From Halorussus marinus (GTDB lineage: Archaea; Halobacteriota; Halobacteria; Halobacteriales; Haladaptataceae): 64,000 nt of DNA. Shown piece by piece: positions 1 to 8,114 of this stretch. Below the pieces are notes generated by a model, which did no database searches, was not told where the DNA came from, and was given only the letters and a program-made list of their open reading frames with translations. The first letter of the stretch is position 1; every line of letters begins with the position of its first letter. The stretch covers positions 186,001-250,000 of the forward strand of contig NZ_SBIV01000004.1 of assembly GCF_004765795.1 (NCBI RefSeq). The letters are read 5' to 3'. Made by a program: the position numbers and the translations under genes.

Positions 1-219
1 GCGGTTGTCGGCTGTCACGTACGCCCGGAGGTGGGTCTCGTCGGACTCCTCGCTGATACGGAGGCCGTCGGCCGCCGAGAGGGTGCCGATGCCGCGGTCG
101 CTCCCGACGGGGTCGGGCTCGATCCGCTCGAACGTGTCGCCCTCGTCGGCGGCGCCGTCCGCGGGATCGGACCCGGAGGCGTCGCCCTCGAAGCTCTCGA
201 AGTCGCCGAGGTCGGTCAT
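1..219 (-). CDS. N-terminus of an acidic haloarchaeal protein, partial (possibly a HerA-type ATPase)
   Basis: Partial gene on the minus strand. Its ATG is at 217-219 and the window edge cuts it after 73 codons. The visible part starts MTDLGDFESFEG, is rich in Asp and Glu, and then runs into a more structured stretch (GTLSAADGLRISE, then LRAYVTADNR). From memory this resembles the start of haloarchaeal ATP-binding proteins with a HerA/DUF87 domain, but the ATPase domain lies outside the window, so this is only a suggestion. It is divergent from the gene at 303. Confidence 0.6.
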   Translation of the reverse strand, partial: MTDLGDFESFEGDASGSDPADGAADEGDTFERIEPDPVGSDRGIGTLSAADGLRISEESDETHLRAYVTADNR

Positions 220-271
220 CGTTCCCGACGACGAACCCCTCGGTCAAACACGTTTCGCCGTCAGTCGCGCT

Positions 272-279
272 CCTTTTAC
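272..279 (+). promoter_or_regulatory. TATA-like box for the gene at 303
   Basis: A CCTTTTAC stretch lies about 27-30 bases before the ATG at 303, and no ribosome-binding site is visible between them. This spacing fits a leaderless transcript. It is inferred from position only. Confidence 0.4.
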
Positions 280-302
280 CTCCGGGCGCCCTATCGGAGG
301 CC

Positions 303-653
303 ATGTTACTCATCCGCGGCGAAGGCGGGGGGACGACCCTGACGGGGACGCTGTACGAGCGCGGGGAGCGCGCGCCGCGGTTCAAGGGCGCGCCCGACGA
401 GGACGCCCCCTACGTGTGGGTCTGCGACGAGTTCTACGAGGTCGAGAGCGGCGGGACCGTCCAGAAGGTCAACGGCGAGGAGGTCAACGTCGCGTTCGAG
501 TCGCCGATGCCCCGAGGGTTCGACACGAAAGAACAGGCGACCCAGGCCGCCCGCGAGCACGTCAAGACCCAGTTCGCCCGCATCGGGGTCGATCCCGAGG
601 ACGTGACCATCACCGTCGAGAAGTCCGAACACGAGGCCGCCGAGCCACAGTAG
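303..653 (+). CDS. Haloarchaeal conserved protein of unknown function (probably DUF7113)
   Basis: A 116-residue soluble protein beginning MLLIRGEGGG, with no signal peptide or membrane segment. The sequence is compact and looks well conserved (PDEDAPYVWVCDEFYEVE, FESPMPRGFDTKEQA). I recall this pattern from a haloarchaea-wide uncharacterised family, probably DUF7113, but no function is known to me. The ATG follows a TATA-like box by about 28 bases. The last ten residues are Glu/His-rich and look disordered. The next gene, a small membrane protein, starts about 50 bases downstream. Confidence 0.8.
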   Translation: MLLIRGEGGGTTLTGTLYERGERAPRFKGAPDEDAPYVWVCDEFYEVESGGTVQKVNGEEVNVAFESPMPRGFDTKEQATQAAREHVKTQFARIGVDPEDVTITVEKSEHEAAEPQ

Positions 654-704
654 TCGGGTCCGCGCGGGCCAAGCCTATTTTTGCCGGGCGACCCAAACGC
701 CGGC

Positions 705-845
705 GTGAAGCTATCCACGACGCTGATCGCGGTCGGCCTGCTGTTGATCGTGCTCCCGATCCCGATCCTGCCGCCGTTCGTCGGCGCGACGGTCGGGGTC
801 GTCCTCCTGCTCGGCGGGCTCGGCCTGCGGCTGTTCGGCCTCTGA
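705..845 (+). CDS. Small hydrophobic membrane protein, 46 aa
   Basis: A 46-codon ORF starting at GTG. The product is almost wholly hydrophobic: a segment at residues 6-22 ends in a Pro-rich turn (LPIPILPPFVG) and is followed by a second segment at residues 28-45, suggesting a helical hairpin. A TATTTTT box at 676-682 sits 27 bases before the GTG, so the start is well supported. Similar tiny proteins occur in many haloarchaea and are sometimes labelled 'transporter', without functional proof that I know of. Confidence 0.72.
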   Translation: MKLSTTLIAVGLLLIVLPIPILPPFVGATVGVVLLLGGLGLRLFGL

Positions 846-903
846 GCCCGGCCGCGGGGCGGCGACCATTTATCTCGGCTCGGCCCGAACCGGGAGCCAG
901 ACA

Positions 904-1365
904 GTGACGCTCGCTCTTCCCGACGACGTCCGCGAGGAGATACTCGCACACGCCCGCGAGGGCGCGCCCGAGGAGGTGTGTGGCATCCTCGCGGGCAGGC
1001 GCGACGGCGACGACGCGGAGGTCCTCGCGCGCCATCCGGCCGCAAACGCCGCCGCCGACCCGCGGACGCGCTACGAGATCGCCGCGCGCGAACAGCTCGA
1101 ACTGCTGGAGGCGATCGACGAGGCCGGCCGCGAGGTGGTCGGGTTCTACCACTCGCACCCGCGCGGGCCGGCCGAGCCGAGCGCGACCGACGCCGCCGAG
1201 GCGACCTGGCCCGGCCGGTCGTACGTCATCGCCGTCCCCGGAGAGTCGGGCGGCGGCGAGGCCGACGATCCGACCCCGAGCGCTCTCAGATCGTGGCGCT
1301 GGACGGGCGAGCGCTTCGTCGCCGAGGACGTCCGGTCGACCGAGGCCTCGGACCCGGACGCCTGA
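904..1365 (+). CDS. JAMM/MPN+ metalloprotease, desampylase-like
   Basis: A 153-residue single-domain JAMM protease. The zinc motif is complete: Glu24 in PEEVCG, then His83 and His85 in FYHSHPRG, Ser93 and Asp96 (H-x-H-x7-S-x2-D). The Haloferax homologue HvJAMM1 is known to remove SAMP modifiers from protein conjugates and release free SAMP. The GTG start follows a TTTAT-type box by about 32 bases and is preferred because the coding pattern begins there. A SAMP1-type substrate gene lies at 14727-14999 in the same window. JAMM enzymes acting on other substrates cannot be excluded. Confidence 0.9.
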   Translation: MTLALPDDVREEILAHAREGAPEEVCGILAGRRDGDDAEVLARHPAANAAADPRTRYEIAAREQLELLEAIDEAGREVVGFYHSHPRGPAEPSATDAAEATWPGRSYVIAVPGESGGGEADDPTPSALRSWRWTGERFVAEDVRSTEASDPDA

Positions 1366-1409
1366 GCCGTTGAGGTACAGTTTTACCCCCGGAACCCCAC
1401 GCTTCGACT

Positions 1410-2459
1410 ATGCAAGCCGTCCAGTTCACCGACCACGGTGACCGCGACGTCATCGAGTACGGCGACTTCCCGGACCCGACGCCGGACCGCGACGAAGTGC
1501 TCGTGGACGTGAAGGCGGGCGCGCTCAACCACCTCGACGTCTGGACCCGGAAGGGGCTCCCGGGCGTCGACCTCGAACTGCCCCACGTCCCCGGTAGCGA
1601 CGCGGCGGGCGTCGTGCTCGAAGTCGGCGAGGACGTGACCCGGTTCGAGCCCGGCGACCGGGTGGCGCTGTCGGCCGGCGTCTCCTGTGGCCACTGCGAG
1701 TTCTGCCGGCACGGCGAACACTCGCTGTGTGAGAACTACCACATCATCGGCGAACACGTCCGGGGGGTCCACGGCGAGATGGCCGCGGTGCCCGCCGCCA
1801 ACCTCGTCTCGGTCCCGCAGGGCGTGTCGTGGAACGTCGCGGCGGCCGCCCCGCTGGTGTTCCAGACCGCGTGGCGGATGCTGGTGACCCGGGCGGACGT
1901 CGACCCCGGCGAGAAAGTCCTCGTGCTCGGGGCGTCGGGCGGCGTGGGCCACGCCGCGGTCCAGATCGCCGACTACCTCGGCGCGACCGTCTTCGCGACC
2001 GGGAGCACCGACGAGAAACTCGACCACGCCCGCGAACTGGGCGCCGACCACGCGATCAACTACGCCGAAGACGACTTCGCCGACCGGGTCTACGACCTGA
2101 CCGACGGCCGGGGCGTCGACGTGGTCGTCGACCACGTCGGCGAGCAGACCTACCCCGACTCGCTCAAGAGCCTCGCGAAGGGCGGTCGACTGGTCACATG
2201 CGGGGCCACCACCGGTCCGAACCCCAACGCCGGGCTCAACCGCATCTTCTGGAACCAACTGTCGGTGATCGGCTCCACGATGGCGACCCGCGGCGAGGTC
2301 GACGACGTGCTCGAACTGGTGTGGGACGGCGAGTTCGAGCCCGCGATCAGGGAGGTCCTGCCGATGAGCGAGACCGCCCGCGCCCACGAACTGCTCGAAG
2401 AGCGCGAGGGGTTCGGCAAGGTCGTGGTCGTCCCGGACAGCGAGTACGGCCGCCAATGA
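1410..2459 (+). CDS. Zinc-type medium-chain dehydrogenase/quinone oxidoreductase
   Basis: A 349-residue MDR-family NAD(P)-dependent oxidoreductase. The N-terminal GroES-like domain carries the structural zinc cluster CGHCEFCRHGEHSLC near residues 94-108 (four Cys). The C-terminal Rossmann fold has the nucleotide motif GASGGVGHAAVQ. The catalytic-zinc Cys typical of alcohol dehydrogenases is not obvious (ALNHLDVWTRKG at that place), so a quinone-oxidoreductase-like role is as likely as alcohol dehydrogenase. The substrate cannot be told. The stop overlaps the next gene's ATG, implying coupled translation. Confidence 0.88.
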   Translation: MQAVQFTDHGDRDVIEYGDFPDPTPDRDEVLVDVKAGALNHLDVWTRKGLPGVDLELPHVPGSDAAGVVLEVGEDVTRFEPGDRVALSAGVSCGHCEFCRHGEHSLCENYHIIGEHVRGVHGEMAAVPAANLVSVPQGVSWNVAAAAPLVFQTAWRMLVTRADVDPGEKVLVLGASGGVGHAAVQIADYLGATVFATGSTDEKLDHARELGADHAINYAEDDFADRVYDLTDGRGVDVVVDHVGEQTYPDSLKSLAKGGRLVTCGATTGPNPNAGLNRIFWNQLSVIGSTMATRGEVDDVLELVWDGEFEPAIREVLPMSETARAHELLEEREGFGKVVVVPDSEYGRQ

Positions 2460-2740
2460 GCGACGACACCTACACCCACCGGCCCGGCGCCGTCGAGGGC
2501 GGGGACGCCGACGCGGAGGTCTCCGACCCCGCCGCGCCCGTCGAGCGAGGTACCGAGGAGTGGGACTGGCGCGGGTGGGTGCTGGTCGGCGTCATCGTCG
2601 TCTGCTTTCTGGTGGTCCCGGCGACGATCCTGCTGATCCCGCCGGGCGGGCCGTTCAAGGCGGCCTACCTCGTGTTGCCCCTGCTTCCGGCGTTCCTGCT
2701 CGGCGCGACCGCGGTGTGGTCGGCCCAGCGCTCGTCCTGA
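2456..2740 (+). CDS. Small two-helix membrane protein, unknown function
   Basis: A 94-residue protein whose ATG overlaps the stop of the upstream dehydrogenase, so the two are co-transcribed. Residues 1-40 are acidic and probably cytosolic. Two membrane helices follow, around residues 43-61 (WVLVGVIVVCFLVVPATIL) and 69-88 (AYLVLPLLPAFLLGATAVW), separated by a short PPGGP turn. I do not recognise the family. The operon context suggests a membrane partner for the oxidoreductase, but this is inference. Confidence 0.8.
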   Translation: MSDDTYTHRPGAVEGGDADAEVSDPAAPVERGTEEWDWRGWVLVGVIVVCFLVVPATILLIPPGGPFKAAYLVLPLLPAFLLGATAVWSAQRSS

Positions 2741-2775
2741 CGTATCGGTGTCACTATCGACGGTGTGCGGCGTTG

Positions 2776-2781
2776 TTTTAA
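2776..2781 (+). promoter_or_regulatory. TATA-like box for moaB
   Basis: TTTTAA centred about 28 bases before the ATG at 2807. It supports the ATG start over an upstream in-frame ATG at 2765, which would lie ahead of this box. Confidence 0.5.
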
Positions 2782-2806
2782 GGTGCTGTCGGCCGAACGC
2801 CGACGT

Positions 2807-3439
2807 ATGGTCGATTTCCAGTCTCGCGACACGAGCCGCGGCTTCGACGACGGGGACGACGAGAGCGATCCGGACCGCGAGGAGCCCCACGGCGAGGAGT
2901 CGGGCGACGACGAGAGCCACGACCACCACGATCACGACGACCACGACCACCACGCCCACGACGTCGAGTCGCTCGGGGCCGCCGTCGTCACGGTGTCGTC
3001 CTCGCGGTCGCTCTCGGACGATCCGGCGGGCGACGCCATCGTCGCGGCGTTCGAGGCGGCGGGTCACAGCGTCGTGAGCCGCGACCTGATCGGCGACGAC
3101 TACGACGGCGTCCAGGGGTCGGTCAACGCGCTGGTCCGGCGCGGCGACGTCGACGTGGTCGTGACGACCGGCGGGACCGGCGTCACGCCCGACGACGTGA
3201 CCGTCGAAGCGATCGAGCCCCTGTTCGACAAGCACCTGCCCGGGTTCGGCGAACTGTTCCGTTCGCTGTCGTTCGAGGAGATCGGGACGAAGATCGTCGG
3301 CACGCGTGCGGCCGCGGGGATCGCCGAGGGGACGCCCGTCTTCTGCCTCCCGGGGAGCGAGAACGCCGCCCGGCTCGGTGCAGAGGAGATCATCGTCGAG
3401 GAGGCGGGCCACCTCGCGGGGCTGTCGGATCGCGAGTAA
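2807..3439 (+). CDS. moaB: MoaB/MogA family molybdopterin biosynthesis protein
   Basis: A 210-residue protein. The conserved MoaB/Mog core starts near residue 53 ([14 protein letters not shown]) and carries the family's [11 protein letters not shown] substrate-binding motif and FCLPGS near the C-terminus. Members adenylate molybdopterin during molybdenum/tungsten cofactor synthesis. Residues 1-50 form an unusual extension: acidic first, then a run of His and Asp ([15 protein letters not shown]) that could bind metal. The ATG at 2807 is chosen over 2765 because of the TATA-like box at 2776. It converges on the idi-like gene. Confidence 0.88.
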   Translation: MVDFQSRDTSRGFDDGDDESDPDREEPHGEESGDDESHDHHDHDDHDHHAHDVESLGAAVVTVSSSRSLSDDPAGDAIVAAFEAAGHSVVSRDLIGDDYDGVQGSVNALVRRGDVDVVVTTGGTGVTPDDVTVEAIEPLFDKHLPGFGELFRSLSFEEIGTKIVGTRAAAGIAEGTPVFCLPGSENAARLGAEEIIVEEAGHLAGLSDRE

Positions 3440-3528
3440 CGCGATTCGGTAAGAATCGCGAGAAGACGAGCGGGGAGAACCGACCCGCGAGTAGCGCGAT
3501 TACGTAGGAATCGCGAGAAGACGAGCGG
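3431..3528. repeat. Two 43-bp near-identical hairpin units between convergent genes
   Basis: Unit 1 spans 3431-3473 and unit 2 spans 3486-3528; they differ at only a few positions. Each contains an inverted repeat: GCGATTC/GAATCGC with a 5-base loop in unit 1 (3441-3459), and GCGATT/AATCGC with a 7-base loop in unit 2 (3496-3514). Unit 1 includes the moaB stop codon. The placement between two convergent genes suggests a bidirectional terminator or a REP-like element. Confidence 0.6.
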
Positions 3529-3537
3529 AGCGACAGA

Positions 3538-4122
3538 TCAGTCGAAGTCCCGGCGCATCGCGATCTCGAACCACGGGCACAGCCGGAGCTGGCGGTACCA
3601 CTCGGGGTGCTCGTGGAGGCGCTCGTAGGGCACCCACATCAGGCCCGCGACCTCCGCCTCGTCGGGGTCGAGCGAGACGTCGTCGAGAGTGAGCTTGAGG
3701 ACCGCACAGACCTCGTGTTCGACGCCAGCGTTCTCGAAGTAGCGCTTGTACTCGAAGCGGTCGGTGACCCGGAGGTCGTCGTACTGGTCGGGCGTGATTC
3801 CGAGTTCTTCGTCGAGGCGCTGGCGGGTGGCCTCCTCCTGTGACTGACCCTGCACCGGGTGGGAGGCGACGGTGCCGTCCCACCACGTCCCCCACAGGCG
3901 CTTGTCGGGGGCCCGCTGGGCCAGCAGGATGTTGCCCTCGCCGTCGAACACCAGCGAGGTGAACGCGCGGTGGCGCGTGCCGTCGCCGGTGTGTGCGTCG
4001 AGGCGGTTGATCGTCTCCTGCTCGTTGTCGTCGGCGTCGACCGCGACGACGTGCTGGCGGGCGTTCTCGTGCTCTGCGGTCTCGGGCGCGTCGGCGTCCG
4101 GGGCCGTGTCGTCCGTGCTCAT
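3538..4122 (-). CDS. idi: Nudix protein of the type-1 isopentenyl-diphosphate isomerase family
   Basis: A 194-residue protein with a disordered acidic N-terminus (about 22 residues) and a Nudix core matching type-1 IPP isomerases, which interconvert IPP and DMAPP for lipid synthesis. The RFEYKRYF and EHEVCAV motifs keep the catalytic Glu (Glu137). At the position of the catalytic Cys of the E. coli enzyme (SVCGHP), this protein reads TVASHP, with Ala86. That casts doubt on classical isomerase activity, and a diphosphate hydrolase role is possible. It converges on moaB. HMG-CoA reductase, from the same pathway, lies 11 kb away. Confidence 0.75.
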   Translation of the reverse strand: MSTDDTAPDADAPETAEHENARQHVVAVDADDNEQETINRLDAHTGDGTRHRAFTSLVFDGEGNILLAQRAPDKRLWGTWWDGTVASHPVQGQSQEEATRQRLDEELGITPDQYDDLRVTDRFEYKRYFENAGVEHEVCAVLKLTLDDVSLDPDEAEVAGLMWVPYERLHEHPEWYRQLRLCPWFEIAMRRDFD

Positions 4123-4288
4123 TGGACGGCCATTACCGTGGGTCGGTAAAACGCTCTTCGATAGTTCGCGGCGAAACGCGCGCGACCGCCGCGAACGACC
4201 GTACTCCCGGGGACCGTCGGCGCGCCCGTCGCTCCGGGGCGAATTCGAATTTCGAAATTTGGCCCCGGAACTCGTAATCTATCGTCGG

Positions 4289-4296
4289 ATTTATTA
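4289..4296 (+). promoter_or_regulatory. TATA-like box for carB
   Basis: ATTTATTA lies about 32 bases before the ATG at 4325, in an AT-rich pocket. It supports the ATG as start rather than the long upstream extension of the same reading frame. Confidence 0.5.
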
Positions 4297-4324
4297 CGAT
4301 GAGCGAACTCTCTCCTACCAACGA

Positions 4325-7300
4325 ATGACCGAGGAGACCACAGCCGACGGACGGACGATCCTACTCATCGGCAGCGGACCCATCCAGATCGGGCAGGCCG
4401 CGGAGTTCGACTACTCCGGGGCGCAGGCCTGCCGCGCGCTCCAGGAAGAGGGAGCGCGAGTCGTGCTGGTCAACTCGAACCCAGCGACCATCATGACCGA
4501 TCCGGAGATGGCCGACGAGGTGTACATCGAGCCGATCACCACCGAAGCCATCGCCGAGATCATCCGGACGGAGAACCCCGACGGCGTCATCGCGGGGCTC
4601 GGGGGCCAGACCGGGCTGAACGTCACCGCCGAGCTCTCCGAGGAGGGCGTCCTCGAAGCGCACGACGTCGAGATCATGGGCACGCCCCTGGAGACCATCT
4701 ACGCCACCGAGGACCGGGACCTGTTCCGCCAGCGGATGGAGGAGCTTGGCCAGCCGGTCCCGGCGTCGACGACCATCGCGCTCGACGAGGGCGAGGCGGT
4801 CGCCGATCTGACCGAGGAGTCGCTTCGCGAGCGCGTCGAGGCGGCGGTCGAGGCGGTCGGCGGCCTCCCGGTCATCGCCCGCACCACCTACACGCTCGGC
4901 GGATCGGGCTCGGGCGTCGTCTCGGAGATGGACGAGCTCTTCGACCGCGTCCGGAAGGGCCTGCGGCTCTCCCGGAACAGCGAGGTGCTCATCACCGAGT
5001 CGATCTCCGGGTGGGTCGAACTGGAGTACGAGGTGATGCGCGACGCCGGGGACTCGACGATCATCATCTGCAACATGGAGAACATCGACCCGATGGGTAT
5101 CCACACGGGCGAGTCGACGGTCGTCACGCCCTCGCAGGTCATCCCCGACGACGGCCACCAGGAGATGCGCGACGCCGCCCTCGAAGTGATCCGTGATCTG
5201 GGCATTCAGGGCGGCTGTAACATCCAGTTCGCGTGGCGCGACGACGGCACCCCCGGCGGGGAGTACCGCGTGGTCGAGGTCAACCCCCGCGTCTCGCGGT
5301 CGTCGGCGCTCGCCTCGAAGGCGACTGGCTACCCGATCGCCCGCGTGACCGCGAAGGTCGCGCTCGGCAAGCGCCTCCACGAGATCGAAAACGAGATCAC
5401 CGGCGAGACCACCGCCGCCTTCGAGCCCGCGATCGACTACGTCGTCACGAAGGTGCCCCGGTGGCCCAAAGACAAGTTCCCCGACGTGGACTTCGAGCTG
5501 GGCACCGCGATGAAGTCGACCGGCGAGGCGATGGCGATCGGCCGGACGTTCGAGGAGAGCCTGCTGAAGGCGCTTCGCTCCTCGGAGTACGACCCCGAGG
5601 CCGACTGGGCCGAGGTCGACGACCAGACCCTCGAAACCGACTACCTCGAAGCCCCGACGCCCGACCGCCCGTACGCGATGTTCGAGGCGTTCGACCGCGG
5701 GTACACCGTCGCCGAGGTCGTCGAGCTCACCGGCATCTACGAGTGGTACGTCGAGCGCTACCGGAACGTCGCCGACGCGGCGGTCGCGGCCCAGGAAGGC
5801 GAGTTCGAGTCCGCCGCCGAGGCCGGGTTCACCGACCACGAGATCACGGCGCTCGCGGGCGGCGAGTTCGAGGACACCCACTCGTCGTGGCTCCCCGCCG
5901 AGTCCGACGACGGCGCGGCCACCGACGGCGCGGGCGTCACGGTCGACGACGTCGAGGCGGCCGCCCCCGACCGGGACTTCAAGCAGGTCGACACCTGCGC
6001 GGGCGAGTTCGCGGCGTCGACCCCGTACTACTACTCCTCGCGCCGGCCGGGCGCCGGGCTCGGCCGCGACGAGGTGCAGGTCGACCCCGACGTCGAGAGC
6101 GTGGTCGTGGTCGGCGGCGGCCCGATCCGGATCGGACAGGGCGTGGAGTTCGACTACTGCTCGGTCCACGCGGTCCGGGCGCTCCGCGAGCAGGGCATCG
6201 AGGCCCACGTCGTCAACAACAACCCCGAGACCGTCTCGACCGACTACGACACCTCCGACGGACTGTTCTTCGAGCCGATCACCGCCGAGGAGGTCGCGGA
6301 CGTGATCGAGGCCACTGGCGCCGACGGCGTGATGGTCCAGTTCGGCGGCCAGACCTCCGTCGACATCGGCGAGCCCCTCGAAGACGAGCTCGCGCGCCGG
6401 GAGCTCGACTGCGATATCCTCGGCACGTCGGTCGAGGCGATGGATCTGGCGGAGGACCGCGACCGGTTCAACCGCCTGATGGACGATCTGGGCGTCGCCC
6501 AGCCCGAGGGCGGCTCGGCGACCAGCGAGGCCGAGGCGCTCGATCTCGCCCACGACATCGGCTACCCGGTACTCGTCCGGCCCTCCTACGTGCTCGGCGG
6601 ACGCGCGATGGACGTGGTCGGCGACGACGAGGAGCTCAAAGAGTACATGGCTGAGGCGGTCAGGGTGAGCCCCGACAAGCCGATCCTCATCGACGAGTTC
6701 CTCGCCGACGCCGTCGAGCTCGACGTGGACGCGGTCGCCGACGGCGAGGACGTGCTGATCGGCGGCATCATGGAGCACGTCGAGTCCGCGGGGGTCCACT
6801 CGGGCGACTCCGCGTGCATGATCCCGACCCGGGCGCTCGACGAGGCGACCCTCGGCCGGGTCCGGGACGTGGTCGAGGACATCGCGGTAGCGCTCGACAC
6901 GGTCGGCCTGCTGAACGTCCAGCTCGCGGTCCAAGACGGCGAGGTGTACGTGCTCGAAGCCAACCCGCGCTCGTCGCGGACCGTCCCGTTCGTCTCGAAG
7001 GCGACCGGCGTCCCGATCGCCAAGCTCGCCGCGAAGGTGATGGCCGGCGAGTCGCTGGCCGCCCTCGATACCGACGAGCAGGTCCCCGAGCAGGTCAGCG
7101 TCAAGGAGGTCGTCCTGCCGTTCGACCGCCTGCCGGGGTCGGACCCGCGGCTCGGTCCGGAGATGAAATCGACCGGCGAGGTCATGGGCACCGCCGACAC
7201 CTTCGGGAAGGCCTACGACAAGGCTCAGGACTCGACCGGCAAGCCGATTCCCGGCGAGGGAACCGCGCTCGTCGACCTGACCGACGACTTCGGCGAGTAC

Positions 7301-7594
7301 TTCAGCACCGAGGAGTTCGCCACCCACTTCGAGGTGGTCACCCCCGACCAGTTCGCCGACGACGCCGCGGCGTGGACCGACCGCGCGAAGGAGGCTGTGC
7401 GGTCGGGCGACGTCGACCTCATCGTCTCGCGCAACCGCGACGTGCTCGAAACCGCGGTCGAGGAGGAAGTGACCTACTTCTCGACGGAGGCCAGCGCGAG
7501 CGCCGCGCTGGAGGCCCTCGACGCCCGCGAGGAGCCCCTCGACGTACTGCCGGTCGGGGACCGCCCAAAGCAGGTCCGCGAGTGGGGTCGCTGA
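4325..7594 (+). CDS. carB: Carbamoyl-phosphate synthase large subunit
   Basis: A 1089-residue protein that makes carbamoyl phosphate for arginine and pyrimidine synthesis from ammonia (supplied by CarA), bicarbonate and two ATP. The two homologous halves are clear: each begins with a GPIQIGQAAEFDYSGAQA / GPIRIGQGVEFDYCS motif and contains an ATP-grasp domain (NIQFAWRDD; NVQLAVQDGEVYVLEANPR). An acidic linker rich in Ala/Asp separates the halves near residues 520-560, and the C-terminal MGS-like allosteric domain is short. The start follows a TATA-like box; reading further upstream would run antisense into the idi-like gene. carA is not in this window. Confidence 0.96.
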   Translation: MTEETTADGRTILLIGSGPIQIGQAAEFDYSGAQACRALQEEGARVVLVNSNPATIMTDPEMADEVYIEPITTEAIAEIIRTENPDGVIAGLGGQTGLNVTAELSEEGVLEAHDVEIMGTPLETIYATEDRDLFRQRMEELGQPVPASTTIALDEGEAVADLTEESLRERVEAAVEAVGGLPVIARTTYTLGGSGSGVVSEMDELFDRVRKGLRLSRNSEVLITESISGWVELEYEVMRDAGDSTIIICNMENIDPMGIHTGESTVVTPSQVIPDDGHQEMRDAALEVIRDLGIQGGCNIQFAWRDDGTPGGEYRVVEVNPRVSRSSALASKATGYPIARVTAKVALGKRLHEIENEITGETTAAFEPAIDYVVTKVPRWPKDKFPDVDFELGTAMKSTGEAMAIGRTFEESLLKALRSSEYDPEADWAEVDDQTLETDYLEAPTPDRPYAMFEAFDRGYTVAEVVELTGIYEWYVERYRNVADAAVAAQEGEFESAAEAGFTDHEITALAGGEFEDTHSSWLPAESDDGAATDGAGVTVDDVEAAAPDRDFKQVDTCAGEFAASTPYYYSSRRPGAGLGRDEVQVDPDVESVVVVGGGPIRIGQGVEFDYCSVHAVRALREQGIEAHVVNNNPETVSTDYDTSDGLFFEPITAEEVADVIEATGADGVMVQFGGQTSVDIGEPLEDELARRELDCDILGTSVEAMDLAEDRDRFNRLMDDLGVAQPEGGSATSEAEALDLAHDIGYPVLVRPSYVLGGRAMDVVGDDEELKEYMAEAVRVSPDKPILIDEFLADAVELDVDAVADGEDVLIGGIMEHVESAGVHSGDSACMIPTRALDEATLGRVRDVVEDIAVALDTVGLLNVQLAVQDGEVYVLEANPRSSRTVPFVSKATGVPIAKLAAKVMAGESLAALDTDEQVPEQVSVKEVVLPFDRLPGSDPRLGPEMKSTGEVMGTADTFGKAYDKAQDSTGKPIPGEGTALVDLTDDFGEYFSTEEFATHFEVVTPDQFADDAAAWTDRAKEAVRSGDVDLIVSRNRDVLETAVEEEVTYFSTEASASAALEALDAREEPLDVLPVGDRPKQVREWGR

Positions 7595-7607
7595 CCGCTC
7601 CGGCCGC

Positions 7608-7964
7608 TCACGTCCCGACGCCCGGGACCTGTTTTTGACATTCGAGTAGCTGTGCCGCCCGGTCGGCTTTCGCCAACAGGACTTGCTTCAGGGTCGGCGG
7701 GTTCCGGATTCGGGTGTCGTCGAGAACGTTTTCGGGGAGCGCCAGCGTCCCTTCGGGGATGTCGTCTTCGCCCCGGACCGCGAGGTGGTGGCTGTCGACT
7801 TTCATCACGAGCGGGTTGTCGAGCCGTTCGACGCCCTCGCCGGTCGCGTAGAGTTGCTCGTTGATGTGTTCGTGCTGGTCGCGACGCATCGCGGCCCGGT
7901 CGCCGTCGTGGGGTTCGACGTAGAGCCGACCCAGGTAGTAGCCGCTCGAAAACTCCTCGAACAT
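7608..7964 (-). CDS. Haloarchaeal DUF5802 family protein
   Basis: A 118-residue soluble acidic protein starting MFEEFSSGYYLGRLYVEPH, which I recognise as the DUF5802 family found across haloarchaea; no function is known to me. The middle part reads like a small alpha/beta domain (HEHINEQLY, LVMKVDSHHLAVRG). The start is supported by an upstream AT-rich promoter on the minus strand. It converges on carB with only 13 bases between the two stops, so the transcripts must end within or across each other. Confidence 0.85.
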   Translation of the reverse strand: MFEEFSSGYYLGRLYVEPHDGDRAAMRRDQHEHINEQLYATGEGVERLDNPLVMKVDSHHLAVRGEDDIPEGTLALPENVLDDTRIRNPPTLKQVLLAKADRAAQLLECQKQVPGVGT

Positions 7965-8012
7965 GAGACACGCTAACGTATCCCACGATAGGACATAAAC
8001 GTTTCGGATAGA

Positions 8013-8020
8013 TTTATATA
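8013..8020 (-). promoter_or_regulatory. TATA box for the DUF5802 gene
   Basis: Read on the minus strand this is TATATAAA, the clearest TATA box in the window, lying about 50 bases upstream of the ATG at 7964. Allowing about 26 bases from box to transcription start leaves a leader of roughly 25 nt. Confidence 0.55.
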
Positions 8021-8114
8021 GTATTGCAATAACAGATTTTAATCGTTCGCCCGCGTCGGTCCGAGGTCGCCGCGATCCGACAAGACCTTTGTCGCTGGCG
8101 GTCCGCGAGTCGGT

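Noticed and set aside
4361-7327. 988-codon minus-strand frame opposite carB
   Set aside because: Shadow of carB caused by high GC; no recognisable protein features.
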